Position numbers and translations under genes: made by a program. The notes beneath the pieces are model-generated. The model made no database searches and was not told the origin of the DNA. It worked only from the letters and a program-made list of their open reading frames with translations. A stretch of DNA of 54,993 nucleotides from NCBI RefSeq assembly GCF_900112355.1, contig NZ_FOLM01000022.1, forward strand, positions 1 through 54,993, in the 5' to 3' direction. Positions within the stretch are counted from its first letter, which is position 1. Every line of letters starts with the position of its first letter. Positions 34,394-43,284 of this stretch are shown piece by piece. This DNA is from Streptomyces aidingensis (GTDB lineage: Bacteria > Actinomycetota > Actinomycetes > Streptomycetales > Streptomycetaceae).

Positions 34394-35397
34394 TAGCGCT
34401 TGGCGCCCTCGTGCAGCTCCAGCGGCCGGGTGTAGATGGCGGTGCGCAGATCCACCCGCTGTGCCGCGTGCACCTCCTCGGCTATCCGGTCCCGCCCGCT
34501 GATCACCGCCCTGGTCACATGCTCGGTCAGCTCCCCGTCCAGCGCCTCCATGGCCACCAGCAGATTGGCCACCGCTATGGTGTCCACCGTGCCGCCGGTA
34601 CGGATCTCCGGATAGACGTCCGAGGGCACCACCGCCGCCCGGTAGTGCGTCCCCTCCTGGCCCAGCGAGTGCAGCCCGGTGAGCAGCTCGCCCAGCGGCA
34701 CCAGCCGGATGTCCATCCGCTGCGACAGCTTCTGCACCGCCGAGGTGGGCAGCCCGCCGGACCAGAAGAACGCGTCCAGCCGGTCGTTCTCCAGCAGCCG
34801 CGGCATGGTGTGGATGCCCTCCCGCACCGGCCGCAGGTCCTGCTCCATGTCCAGCCCCGCCGCGGCGAGCATCTGCCGGGCGACCAGCTGCACCCCCGAC
34901 CCGTCCTGGCCCACCCCGACCCGCAGCCCGGCCAGCTCGGCGGCCGAGCCGACCGGCGAATCCACCGGCACCACGAGCTGCATGTAGTCGTCGTACAGCC
35001 GGGCCAGCGCGCGCAGCCGGCCGGAGCCCGCGCCGCCGCCGAGCTGATAGGTCACCAGGGAGTCGGCGGTGGCAATGGTGATGTCGGCCTCGCCGGACAC
35101 CAGCCGCCGGATGTTCTGCAGCGATCCCTCGCTGGGCAGCAGCACCACCTCCATGCCCGGCAGCTCCCGGGTGAGCTGGGCCTGGAGCAGCTGGCCGTAG
35201 CGGACATAGACCCCGCTGGGCACGCCGGTGCTCATGGTCAGGGTGCCGTGCGGTCCGGGCCCGTCGTCCGCCGCGGCCTGCCACCACGCCCCGCCGGCCA
35301 GCGCCGCCGCCCCGGCCGCGCCCCAGCCGAGCAGCCTGCGGCGGGCGGGCGGCAGCGGGCGCCGCCCGCCGGCCGGCGGGGACAGACGTATGTTCAC
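34372..35397 (-). CDS. TAXI-family TRAP transporter solute-binding protein
   Basis: 341 residues from GTG at 35397. After a basic start (RRPLPPARRRLLGWGAAGAAALAGG, marking an RR...membrane segment) comes the TAXI-type binding domain (LTMSTGVPSGVYVRYGQLL, SLQNIRRLVSGEADITIATAD, VGVGQDGSGVQLVARQML). TAXI proteins bind small acids, glutamate included, for TRAP transporters. No TRAP permease gene is in the window. It overlaps gluK tail to tail by 22 bp, which makes a sensing role next to GluK a possibility. The signal segment may be Tat-like or an uncleaved anchor. Confidence 0.85.
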   Translation of the reverse strand: MNIRLSPPAGGRRPLPPARRRLLGWGAAGAAALAGGAWWQAAADDGPGPHGTLTMSTGVPSGVYVRYGQLLQAQLTRELPGMEVVLLPSEGSLQNIRRLVSGEADITIATADSLVTYQLGGGAGSGRLRALARLYDDYMQLVVPVDSPVGSAAELAGLRVGVGQDGSGVQLVARQMLAAAGLDMEQDLRPVREGIHTMPRLLENDRLDAFFWSGGLPTSAVQKLSQRMDIRLVPLGELLTGLHSLGQEGTHYRAAVVPSDVYPEIRTGGTVDTIAVANLLVAMEALDGELTEHVTRAVISGRDRIAEEVHAAQRVDLRTAIYTRPLELHEGAKRYYRSVKS

Positions 35398-35570
35398 CTG
35401 CCACAGTGTGCCGGTCCCCGGCCGTCCCCGGAAAGCGGCGTGAGGGCTGTCGGTACGGGCCCGTAGACTGGGACACCGTCCCGGCACCGGCCGCTGGCGA
35501 GGCCGGGCGGGGGAAGAAGGACGACCGGACGGACCGGCGGCGCGGCAGCGCCGCCCGCGGATGGGTTTGG

Positions 35571-37103
35571 ATGAGTTCTGGCATGTCGGACGGCGCACGC
35601 ACCTACCTGGTCAAGACCTTCGGCTGTCAGATGAATGTGCACGACAGCGAGCGGATGTCCGGCCTGCTGGAGGCGGCCGGCTATGTCCGGGCCCCGCAGG
35701 AGGCCGAGCTGGCGGACGTGGTGGTCTTCAACACCTGCGCGGTCCGGGAGAACGCCGACAACCGCCTCTACGGCAATCTGGGCCGGCTCGCCCCCGGGAA
35801 GGCCGCCCGCCCCGGTATGCAGATCGCGGTCGGCGGCTGCCTGGCCCAGAAGGACCGCGACACCATCGTGCGCCGCGCCCCCTGGGTGGACGTGGTCTTC
35901 GGCACGCACAACATCGGCCGGCTGCCGGTGCTGCTGGAGCGCGCCCGGATGCGGCAGGAGGCCCAGGTGGAGATCGCCGAATCGCTGGAGGCATTCCCCT
36001 CCACCCTGCCCACCCGGCGGGAGAGCGCCTATGCCGCCTGGGTCTCCATCTCGGTCGGCTGCAACAACACCTGCACCTTCTGCATCGTGCCCGCGCTGCG
36101 CGGCAAGGAGAAGGACCGCCGCCCGGGGGAGATCCTGGCCGAGATCGAGGCGCTGGTCGCCGAGGGGGTCAGCGAGATCACCCTGCTCGGGCAGAACGTC
36201 AACGCCTACGGCTCGGACATCGGCGACCGGCAGGCGTTCTCCAGACTGCTGCGCGCCTGCGGGCGGATCGAAGGGCTGGAGCGGGTCCGCTTCACCTCCC
36301 CGCATCCGCGGGACTTCACCGACGACGTCATCCAGGCCATGGCCGAAACGCCGAATGTGATGCCCCAGCTCCACATGCCGCTGCAGTCCGGCTCGGACCG
36401 GGTGCTGCGCGCCATGCGCCGCTCCTACCGGCAGGACCGCTACCTGGGCATCATCGAGAGGGTGCGCGCCGCCATCCCGGACGCCGCCCTCTCCACCGAC
36501 ATCATCGTGGGTTTCCCCGGCGAGACCGAGCAGGACTTCGAGCAGACCCTGCATGTGGTGCGGGAGGCCAGGTTCGCCCAGGCGTTCACCTTCCAGTACT
36601 CCAAGCGGCCCGGCACCCCGGCCGCGGAGATGGACGGCCAGATCCCCAAGGCGGTCGTGCAGCAACGGTACGAGCGGCTGGTCGCCCTCCAGGAGGAGAT
36701 CTCCTGGGCGGAGAACAAGAAGCAGGTCGGGCGGCGGCTGGAGCTGATGGTCGCCGAGGGCGAGGGCCGCAAGGACGACGCCACCCGGCGGATGTCCGGC
36801 CGGGCGCCCGACAATCGCCTGGTGCATTTCAGCCCCGCCCGGGACGGGGAGGGAGACGGCGAGACGGCTCCGCCGCGCCCCGGCGATCTGGTCACCGTCA
36901 GCATCAGCTACGCCGCCCCGCACCATCTGCTGGCCGAGGGCCCGGCGCTGGGCGTGCGGCGCACCCGGTCGGGGGATGCCTGGGAGGCGCGGCAGGCGGC
37001 GGAGCGGCAGCCGGGCGGGGAGCGGGGAGTGATGCTGGGGATGCCCACGGTGGGCGCCCCGGCGCTCACACCCGAACCGGCCGGCGGGTGCGGCCTGCAC
37101 TGA
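35571..37103 (+). CDS. miaB: tRNA-2-methylthio-N6-dimethylallyladenosine synthase MiaB
   Basis: 510 residues. A radical-SAM methylthiotransferase that adds the 2-methylthio group to i6A37 of tRNAs, after MiaA has added the isopentenyl group. The N-terminal cysteines are in TFGCQMNVHDSE, NTCAVRENAD and GGCLAQKD, the radical-SAM motif is CNNTCTFCIVP, and a TRAM domain lies near the C-terminus. ATG at 35571 is used; ATG at 35583 is an alternative. A TAGACT at 35464-35469 could be the -10 of a leadered transcript. The last 60 residues are a weakly conserved tail. miaA is 1 kb downstream. Confidence 0.95.
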   Translation: MSSGMSDGARTYLVKTFGCQMNVHDSERMSGLLEAAGYVRAPQEAELADVVVFNTCAVRENADNRLYGNLGRLAPGKAARPGMQIAVGGCLAQKDRDTIVRRAPWVDVVFGTHNIGRLPVLLERARMRQEAQVEIAESLEAFPSTLPTRRESAYAAWVSISVGCNNTCTFCIVPALRGKEKDRRPGEILAEIEALVAEGVSEITLLGQNVNAYGSDIGDRQAFSRLLRACGRIEGLERVRFTSPHPRDFTDDVIQAMAETPNVMPQLHMPLQSGSDRVLRAMRRSYRQDRYLGIIERVRAAIPDAALSTDIIVGFPGETEQDFEQTLHVVREARFAQAFTFQYSKRPGTPAAEMDGQIPKAVVQQRYERLVALQEEISWAENKKQVGRRLELMVAEGEGRKDDATRRMSGRAPDNRLVHFSPARDGEGDGETAPPRPGDLVTVSISYAAPHHLLAEGPALGVRRTRSGDAWEARQAAERQPGGERGVMLGMPTVGAPALTPEPAGGCGLH

Positions 37104-37250
37104 CTGCACTGACCGCGCCGACCGTACCGACCGCGCCGACCCCCGCGGCCGGACCACGGAAGCAAGGCGCGGCCGAGCGGCCATGCCGTGCTGAGGCGCG
37201 GACCGCGCCGAGCGCACCCCGACGGCCGTCGCCCCGCGGCGCCCGCCGGT

Positions 37251-37256
37251 TAGGCT
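37251..37256 (+). promoter_or_regulatory. -10-like TAGGCT before the extradiol-like gene
   Basis: TAGGCT ends 7 nt before ATG at 37264. This supports ATG 37264 over the GTG at 37258 and suggests a leaderless transcript. Confidence 0.45.
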
Positions 37257-37263
37257 GGTGATC

Positions 37264-38004
37264 ATGCTGGTCGCCGCCGCCGTCTGCCCCTGTCCGCCGC
37301 TGCTGGTGCCCGCCGTCGCCGGGCAGGCCGCCGCCGAACTCGACCCGGTGCGGGCCGCCTGCCGGGAGGCCGTCGACGCACTGGCCGCGGCCCGGCCCGC
37401 CAGGCTGGTGGTGGTCGGCCCGGACGGTGCCGACGGCCCCACCGTCCATCCGGCCGGCACCCCGGGCGGATTCCACGGCTACGGCGTTCCCCTGGAAGTC
37501 ACCCTCGGTACCTCCGGTACTCCCGGCCCGTCCCGCCCGGAGAGCGGCGGCGGCCGTCGCCTGCCGCTCTCGCTGGCGGTCGGCGCCTGGCTGCTGGCCG
37601 AGGCCGGCTGGACGGCCGCGCCGGTGAGCGGGCTGGCCGTCGGCCCGGCCATGGAGCCGGCGCGCTGCGCCGACGAGGGCCGGCGGCTGGCCGCCGAGGC
37701 GGAACGGGTCGCCCTGCTGGTGATGGGCGACGGCAGCGCCTGCCGCGACCGCAGGGCCCCGGGCTATCTGGACGAACGCGCCGTGCCCTACGACGACGCG
37801 GTGGCCCGGGCCCTCGCCTCGGCCGACACCGCCGCGCTCACCGCCCTGGACCCGGAGCCGGCCGCCGGACTGCGTGCGGCCGGCCGCCCGGCCTGGCAGG
37901 TCCTGGCCGGTGCCGCGGGCCCGGCCGCCATGGCTTCCCGCCTGCTGTGGTACGGCGCCCCGTACGGCGTCGCCTACTTCACCGCCCTGTGGACCGCCTC
38001 CTGA
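37264..38004 (+). CDS. Class III extradiol dioxygenase-like protein
   Basis: 246 residues with the start MLVAAAVCPCPPLLVP, conserved in actinobacteria between miaB and miaA. The fold resembles the catalytic subunit of class III extradiol ring-cleavage dioxygenases (LigB/MEMO type): VVVGPDG, LLVMGDGSACRD and the closing WYGAPYGVAYFTA. The His residues expected for iron binding are not clear, so enzymatic activity is doubtful. It is conserved in position, so a link with tRNA modification genes is possible but unproven. Confidence 0.72.
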   Translation: MLVAAAVCPCPPLLVPAVAGQAAAELDPVRAACREAVDALAAARPARLVVVGPDGADGPTVHPAGTPGGFHGYGVPLEVTLGTSGTPGPSRPESGGGRRLPLSLAVGAWLLAEAGWTAAPVSGLAVGPAMEPARCADEGRRLAAEAERVALLVMGDGSACRDRRAPGYLDERAVPYDDAVARALASADTAALTALDPEPAAGLRAAGRPAWQVLAGAAGPAAMASRLLWYGAPYGVAYFTALWTAS

Positions 38005-38078
38005 ACCACCCGCCCACCGGACGGGGGCCCGGCCCCGGGGGCGCATCGGCCCCGGGGCCGGTCTGGGAGGATGCGGGG

Positions 38079-39035
38079 GTGACCGCCTTCTCCTCGCTGC
38101 CCTCCGCCCCGCAGGTCATCGCCGTGGTGGGAGCCACCGCCGCGGGCAAATCGGACCTCGGCGTCACCCTTGCCCAGCGGCTCGGCAGCGAGGTGATCAA
38201 CGCCGACTCCATGCAGCTCTACCGCGGTATGGACATCGGCACCGCCAAGCTCACCGAGGCCGAGCGCCGCGGCGTGCCGCACCGTCTGCTCGACATCTGG
38301 GACGTCACCGTCACCGCCAGCGTCGCCGAGTACCAGCGGCTGGCCCGCGCCGAGATCGACCGGCTGCTCGGCCGTGGGCGCATCCCCGTCCTGGTCGGCG
38401 GCTCCGGCCTGTATCTCCGCGGCGCCGTGGACGCGCTGCGCTTCCCCGGCACCGACCCCGGCGTCCGCGCCCGCCTGGAGGGCGAACTGGCCCGGCACGG
38501 CAGCGGCGCCCTGCACGCCCGGCTGGCCGCCGCCGACCCCCGCGCCGCCGCCGCCATCCTGCCCAGCAACGGCCGCCGGATCGTGCGCGCCCTGGAGGTC
38601 ATCGAGATCACCGGACAGCCCTTCACCGCGCAGCTGCCGGGCCCCGGGGAGGAGCAGTCGGTCTACCGCACCCTCCAGATCGGCGTGGCCGTGCAGCGCC
38701 CCGAACTCGACGCCCGGATCGCCGGCCGGGTGGAACGGATGTGGGGGCAGGGACTGGTGGCCGAGGTGCGGACGCTGGAGGCCGCGGGCCTGCGCGAGGG
38801 CCGCACCGCCTCCCGGGCCCTGGGCTACCAGCAGGTGCTGGCCGCACTGGCCGGGGAGTGCAGCGAGGACCAGGCACGTGCGGAAACCGTGCGCGCCACC
38901 CGCCGCTTCGCCCGCCGCCAGGAGACCTGGTTCCGCCGCGACGGCCGGGTGCACTGGCTGGACGGCGGCGGCGCGGCCCGTGACCGCCTTCCGGAACACG
39001 CATGGACGCTGGTCGAACGGGCGGTCACATCCTGA
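38079..39035 (+). CDS. miaA: tRNA dimethylallyltransferase MiaA
   Basis: 318 residues from GTG at 38079, preceded by GGGAGG with 8-nt spacing, which decides the start. MiaA transfers a dimethylallyl group to A37 of tRNAs reading codons that start with U. The P-loop is GATAAGKS (about 18-25), followed by NADSMQLYRGMDIGTAKL (substrate contacts), the GGSGLYLRGAVDAL helix and SRALGYQQVL. It provides the substrate for MiaB encoded upstream. Length and motifs are normal. Confidence 0.95.
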   Translation: MTAFSSLPSAPQVIAVVGATAAGKSDLGVTLAQRLGSEVINADSMQLYRGMDIGTAKLTEAERRGVPHRLLDIWDVTVTASVAEYQRLARAEIDRLLGRGRIPVLVGGSGLYLRGAVDALRFPGTDPGVRARLEGELARHGSGALHARLAAADPRAAAAILPSNGRRIVRALEVIEITGQPFTAQLPGPGEEQSVYRTLQIGVAVQRPELDARIAGRVERMWGQGLVAEVRTLEAAGLREGRTASRALGYQQVLAALAGECSEDQARAETVRATRRFARRQETWFRRDGRVHWLDGGGAARDRLPEHAWTLVERAVTS

Positions 39036-39143
39036 TCACGTGATGGCATAGGAACGCCTCAGGCGCGTGGTTGCCCGGGCCGGACGTGCCATCATCAAGC
39101 TTGCTGCTGCTGTTTGAGCCGTACGCTGGGAGGGCGCGTGGCG

Positions 39144-39701
39144 ATGGAAGCCGGCCCTCGGAAAAACGATGGCCGCACGGCAAGACCCCCGGGACACCAC
39201 CGGGGCGATGTGCCGGTGGCAACGGAGGACGCCGCACCGGGCGTTTCCGCGGAGACCCTCGACGCCTCCGCCGTGCCCGCGGCCCCGGGTTCCGTGCCCC
39301 CCGCCTCGTCCGGGCCGGAGCCCGGAGGAGGCGGCGGCGGTGACGGCGAACCGGAGGAGCCCGCCGAGTCCTATGCCGAGCTGCGCCCGCCGCGCCGGCT
39401 GCGGCTGATCCAGCTCGCGCCCATCCTGCTGCTCAGCCTGCTCGGCTCGCTGATGTTCGCCTTCCCGCTGGCCTTCGCCTTCGACGAGACCGGTGCCGTG
39501 GTGGCCATGCTCGGCCTGCTGATCGGCTGCAGCGCGGCCGGCTGGGGCCTGGTGGCCGCCCGCCGGGTCGGCTACACCCTGCCCGGCCTGCCGCCGCGCG
39601 GTTCCGGCCGCCGCCCGGACTGGCGGCTGCTGGCGCTCTATGCCCTGGCCGTGGTGGTCTTCCTGGTCTTCGCCGTCTGGCGGGTCGCGGCGCTGCGCTG
39701 A
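39144..39701 (+). CDS. Predicted membrane protein, function unknown
   Basis: 185 residues from ATG at 39144, chosen because GGGAGGG lies 9 nt upstream; GTG at 39138 is too close to it. The first 95 residues are hydrophilic, rich in Ala/Pro/Gly/Glu. Three membrane helices follow (about 102-125, 129-152 and 165-184, LLALYALAVVVFLVFAVW). I do not recognise the family. Its place between miaA and dapF seems conserved in Streptomyces. No catalytic motif is visible. Confidence 0.7.
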   Translation: MEAGPRKNDGRTARPPGHHRGDVPVATEDAAPGVSAETLDASAVPAAPGSVPPASSGPEPGGGGGGDGEPEEPAESYAELRPPRRLRLIQLAPILLLSLLGSLMFAFPLAFAFDETGAVVAMLGLLIGCSAAGWGLVAARRVGYTLPGLPPRGSGRRPDWRLLALYALAVVVFLVFAVWRVAALR

Positions 39702-39743
39702 GCCGTGCCCGCCCCGGCGGCGGGCGGCGCCCCCGGATCCCCG

Positions 39744-39749
39744 TACGAT
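39744..39749 (+). promoter_or_regulatory. -10-like TACGAT, possible leaderless promoter of dapF
   Basis: TACGAT ends 6 nt before the GTG at 39756. The spacing again fits transcription from the start codon itself. Confidence 0.5.
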
Positions 39750-39755
39750 CGGGGT

Positions 39756-40721
39756 GTGACCACCGCGCAGCAGGACGCACAGCCGCAGCAGGACCGCCGC
39801 CGGGTGCCGAGCCGGCCGGTGCCCTTTCTCAAGGGCCACGGCACCGAGAACGACTTCGTCATCCTCCCCGATCCGCTGGGCGGGCTGAGGCTCTCCGCCG
39901 CCACCGTGGCCCGGCTGTGCGACCGCCGGGCCGGGCTGGGCGGCGACGGACTGCTGCGCGTGGTGCGCTGCGATGCCATCCCGGAGGGCCGGGCGCTGGC
40001 CGGCCGGGCCGAGTGGTTCATGGACTACCGCAACGCGGACGGTTCCCTCGCCGAGATGTGCGGCAACGGCATCCGGGTGTTCGCCCGCTATCTGGAGCGT
40101 GCCGCGCTGATCCGCCCGGAGGACGGCGAGGTGCCGATCGGCACCCGGGCCGGCATCCGCCACGTCCGGCTGACCGGGACCGGCAGCGGCGACGGGGCCG
40201 ACGGGGGCGACGGCGGGGCGGTGACGGTGGCCATGGGCGCGGCCCGGCTGCCCTCCGGCCCCGGGGAGTCCGTCACCGTCACCATCGGCGACCGCCGCTG
40301 GCCCGCCCGTCATGTGGACATGGGCAATCCGCACGCGGTGGCCTTTGTCGCCGACCTGGCCGAGGCCGGTCCGCTGCTGGAGCCGCCGGCCGTCACCCCG
40401 GCCGCGGCCTATCCGCACGGCACCAACGTGGAGTTCGTCACCCGCCGCGGCCCGGGCCACATCGCGCTGCGGGTGCACGAGCGCGGCTCGGGCGAGACCC
40501 GCTCCTGCGGCACCGGCGCCTGCGCCGCCATGGTGGCCGCCGCCCGCCGGGACGGCCGGGATCCGGCGGCGGACGGCACCTCCGTCCACTACACCGTGGA
40601 CGTGCCCGGCGGCCGGCTGGAGATCAGCGAACACCCCGACGGCGCCGTCGAGATGACCGGGCCGGCGGTCATCGTGGCCGAGGGCATCCTGGATCCGGCC
40701 TGGCTCGGTCCGGCGGAGTGA
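39756..40721 (+). CDS. dapF: Diaminopimelate epimerase
   Basis: 321 residues. It converts LL- to meso-diaminopimelate for lysine and peptidoglycan synthesis. The two catalytic cysteines are present: Cys102 in MCGNGIRVFARYL and Cys251 in RSCGTGACAAMVAA. The conserved GTENDFVIL start of the fold follows a 22-residue tail rich in Gln/Arg/Pro. Length is slightly above the usual 280, because of the tail and a Gly/Asp-rich loop around residue 150. Streptomyces use LL-DAP in the vegetative wall, so flux through this enzyme matters mainly for lysine. Confidence 0.95.
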   Translation: MTTAQQDAQPQQDRRRVPSRPVPFLKGHGTENDFVILPDPLGGLRLSAATVARLCDRRAGLGGDGLLRVVRCDAIPEGRALAGRAEWFMDYRNADGSLAEMCGNGIRVFARYLERAALIRPEDGEVPIGTRAGIRHVRLTGTGSGDGADGGDGGAVTVAMGAARLPSGPGESVTVTIGDRRWPARHVDMGNPHAVAFVADLAEAGPLLEPPAVTPAAAYPHGTNVEFVTRRGPGHIALRVHERGSGETRSCGTGACAAMVAAARRDGRDPAADGTSVHYTVDVPGGRLEISEHPDGAVEMTGPAVIVAEGILDPAWLGPAE

Positions 40722-40727
40722 GGCCGT

Positions 40728-40749
40728 CCGGGCCGGGGCCCCGGCCCGG
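40728..40749 (+). terminator. Palindromic terminator after dapF
   Basis: A perfect 22-bp GC palindrome starts 6 nt after the dapF stop. There is no T tract. The 290 bp from here to the next start contain no gene. Confidence 0.55.
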
Positions 40750-41011
40750 GAACCGCCGGACCGGCCACCGGACCGTTGGATTTCGGCCACTTCGCCGCGG
40801 ACAAACGTCCCTCGAACGGGTGAAGCGCCTGCATCCGGGCGGCCCGGGTCCGGGGGCCCGTGGTGGGCTCGGTACCATCAAGCACCGGCGCCACTACGGG
40901 GAGAGACAGCGTGTGGGACGCGCGGACGACGGCCCCTGACCAGGCCGCCCGCCGCCGCCTCCTTTGAGCTCCTGCAAGAGCCCGGTCATCCGACAGGCCG
41001 CGGAGGTGTCC

Positions 41012-43180
41012 ATGAGCAGCGCAGAGGCGACCGGCTCCACCATGCCCCGTCGCTGGCGGGGCAACCGCATCGATGTCGCGCGGCTGTTCCGCGCCGGGCG
41101 GGCCGCCCTGCTCTCCGGCCCGCTGCGCGGCGCCCTGCCGGACGCCGTGGAGCACATCGGCCGGGCCCACCGGCAGCACCATCCCGACGCCGACCCCGGC
41201 ATGCTCAGACGTGCCTATGTGCTGGCCGAGTCCGCGCACCGCGGGCAGATGCGCAAGAGCGGCGAGCCGTACATCACCCACCCGGTGGCCGTCACCCTCA
41301 TCCTGGCCGAGCTGGGCGCCGAGACGACCACCCTGACCGCCTCGCTGCTGCACGACACGGTGGAGGACACCGAGGTCACCCTGGACCAGGTGCGCGAGCA
41401 GTTCGGCCCCGAGGTCGCCCATCTCGTGGACGGCGTCACCAAGCTGGAGAAGGTGGACTACGGTGCCGCCGCCGAGCCGGAGACCTTCCGCAAGATGCTG
41501 GTGGCCGCCGGCAGCGATGTACGGGTGCTGTCCATCAAGCTGGCCGACCGGGTGCACAACATGCGCACCCTGGGCGTGATGCGGCCCGAGAAACAGGCCA
41601 GGATCGCCCGGGTGACCAGGGATGTGCTGATCCCGCTGGCCGAACGGCTGGGCGTGCAGGCGGTCAAGACCGAGCTGGAGGACCTGGTCTTCCGGGTGCT
41701 GCATCCCGAGGAGCACGACCGTGCCCTGGAGCTGATGCGCCGCCACCGGGCCGCGGGCGAGCCGCTCGCCCCGGTGGCGGACGCGGTGCGCGCGGTGCTG
41801 CGGGAGGCCGGTATCGCCGCCGAGGTGGCCATCCGGCCCCGGCACGTGGTGTCGGTGCACCGCAACGCGGTCAAGCGCGGCGGCCGGCTCGGCCCGTACG
41901 ACTTCGCCCGGCTGCTGATCCGGGTGCCCGAGAACGCCGACTGCTATGCGGCCCTGGGGGAGCTGCACACCTGCTTCACCCCGGTGATCTCCGAGTTCAA
42001 GGACTTCATCGCCGCCCCCAAGTTCAACCTCTACCAGTCGCTGCACACCGCGCTGGCCGACGACGCGGGCGGGATCACCGAGGTGCTGATCCGCACCCAC
42101 CGCATGCACCGGGTGGCCGAGACGGGGGTGATCGCGCTGGGCGATCCGCTCGCCGGCGCCGCCGAGGGCGGGCCGGGCGCGGCTGCGGCCGTCCCGGCCG
42201 GGGAGGACTCCGAGCAGCCGGGACAGCCGGCCGACCCGACCCGGCCCGGCTGGCTGTCCCGGCTGCTGGAGTGGCAGCGGCAGGCCCCGGACCCGGACAC
42301 CTTCTGGACCGAACTGCGCGACGAGCTCGCCGAGGACCGGGAGATCACGGTCGTCGCGGAGTACGGCGACCGGCAGCAGCCCCTGCCCCTGCCGGCCGGG
42401 GCGAGCTGTGTGGACGCCGCCTACGCCCGGCACGGCGAGGCCGCGCACTCCTGCATCGGCGCCCTGGTCAACGGCCGGCTGCAGCCCCTGCACACCCGGC
42501 TGCGGGACGGCGATCTGGTGCATCTGATCCTCGCCCCGGAGGGCACCTCCGGGCCCGCGCCGGAGTGGCTGGAGCACGCCCGGACGCCCGCCGCGCGGAT
42601 CGCCATCCGCCGCCGGCTGGTCGGGGCCGCGGAGCGGGCGGCGCCGGCGCCGGAGCCGGTGCCCGCGCCGGTGCCCGCCCCCGCGCCCGCCGCCGGGCGG
42701 CCGGCGCCCGGGCCGGAACCGGTGGGCGCGGCGGTGCTGGTCGCGGACGTCCCGGACGCCCAGGTACGGCTGGCCCGGTGCTGCACCCCGGTGCCGCCGG
42801 ACGAGATCACCGCGTTCGCGGTGCGCGGCGGCACCGTCACCGTGCACCGCACCAACTGCGCGGCGGCCGGGGAGATGACCGCCGCCGGGCGGAGCACGGT
42901 CGCGGTGGGCTGGCGCTCCGCCACCGCGGGCTGCCGGGTGACGCTGTGCGCGGAGGCCCTGGGCCGGCCCCATCTGCTGGCCGACTTGGCGGAGGCGCTG
43001 GCCGAGAACGGCGCCGATGTGCTCCAGGCCGAGGTCGAGCCGCCGCGTGAACAGCGGGTCCGGCACACGTACACGGTCCGCCTTTCCGATGCCAGCGGGC
43101 TGCCGCGGCTGATGCGCGCCATGCGCCGGGTTCCCGGCGTCTACGACGTCACCCGGGCGCTGCGCACCCCCGCCGCCTGA
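41012..43180 (+). CDS. rshA: RelA/SpoT homologue (second RSH protein)
   Basis: 722 residues from ATG at 41012, with GGAGG 5 nt upstream. Order: HD hydrolase domain (about 60-210, LLHDTVEDT intact), synthetase domain (about 260-380, with RPRHVVSVH, YDFARLLIRV, NLYQSLHTAL and TEVLIRTHRMH, so the Asp and Glu expected to hold Mg are kept), a low-complexity insert (about 385-430), TGS (about 445-510), a Cys-containing region (LARCCTPVPPDE) and a C-terminal ACT domain. It is more diverged than the main RelA, whose gene is elsewhere in Streptomyces (near apt/secF). It matches RshA of S. coelicolor by position and may make or degrade (p)ppGpp. Confidence 0.85.
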   Translation: MSSAEATGSTMPRRWRGNRIDVARLFRAGRAALLSGPLRGALPDAVEHIGRAHRQHHPDADPGMLRRAYVLAESAHRGQMRKSGEPYITHPVAVTLILAELGAETTTLTASLLHDTVEDTEVTLDQVREQFGPEVAHLVDGVTKLEKVDYGAAAEPETFRKMLVAAGSDVRVLSIKLADRVHNMRTLGVMRPEKQARIARVTRDVLIPLAERLGVQAVKTELEDLVFRVLHPEEHDRALELMRRHRAAGEPLAPVADAVRAVLREAGIAAEVAIRPRHVVSVHRNAVKRGGRLGPYDFARLLIRVPENADCYAALGELHTCFTPVISEFKDFIAAPKFNLYQSLHTALADDAGGITEVLIRTHRMHRVAETGVIALGDPLAGAAEGGPGAAAAVPAGEDSEQPGQPADPTRPGWLSRLLEWQRQAPDPDTFWTELRDELAEDREITVVAEYGDRQQPLPLPAGASCVDAAYARHGEAAHSCIGALVNGRLQPLHTRLRDGDLVHLILAPEGTSGPAPEWLEHARTPAARIAIRRRLVGAAERAAPAPEPVPAPVPAPAPAAGRPAPGPEPVGAAVLVADVPDAQVRLARCCTPVPPDEITAFAVRGGTVTVHRTNCAAAGEMTAAGRSTVAVGWRSATAGCRVTLCAEALGRPHLLADLAEALAENGADVLQAEVEPPREQRVRHTYTVRLSDASGLPRLMRAMRRVPGVYDVTRALRTPAA

Positions 43181-43284
43181 CGGGCCGGTCCCCGGCGGCG
43201 GCGTGGACGCGGAGGCCACCTGATCGGGTGGCGGACCCGGGTTTCGGCCATGGGCCGGGACCGGCCGCTGGTACCGATGGGCAC

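Noticed and set aside
37085..37145. Short TGCACTGAC / CCGACCG-like repeats after miaB
   Set aside because: Imperfect, very short and GC-biased; no hairpin or regular unit could be defined.
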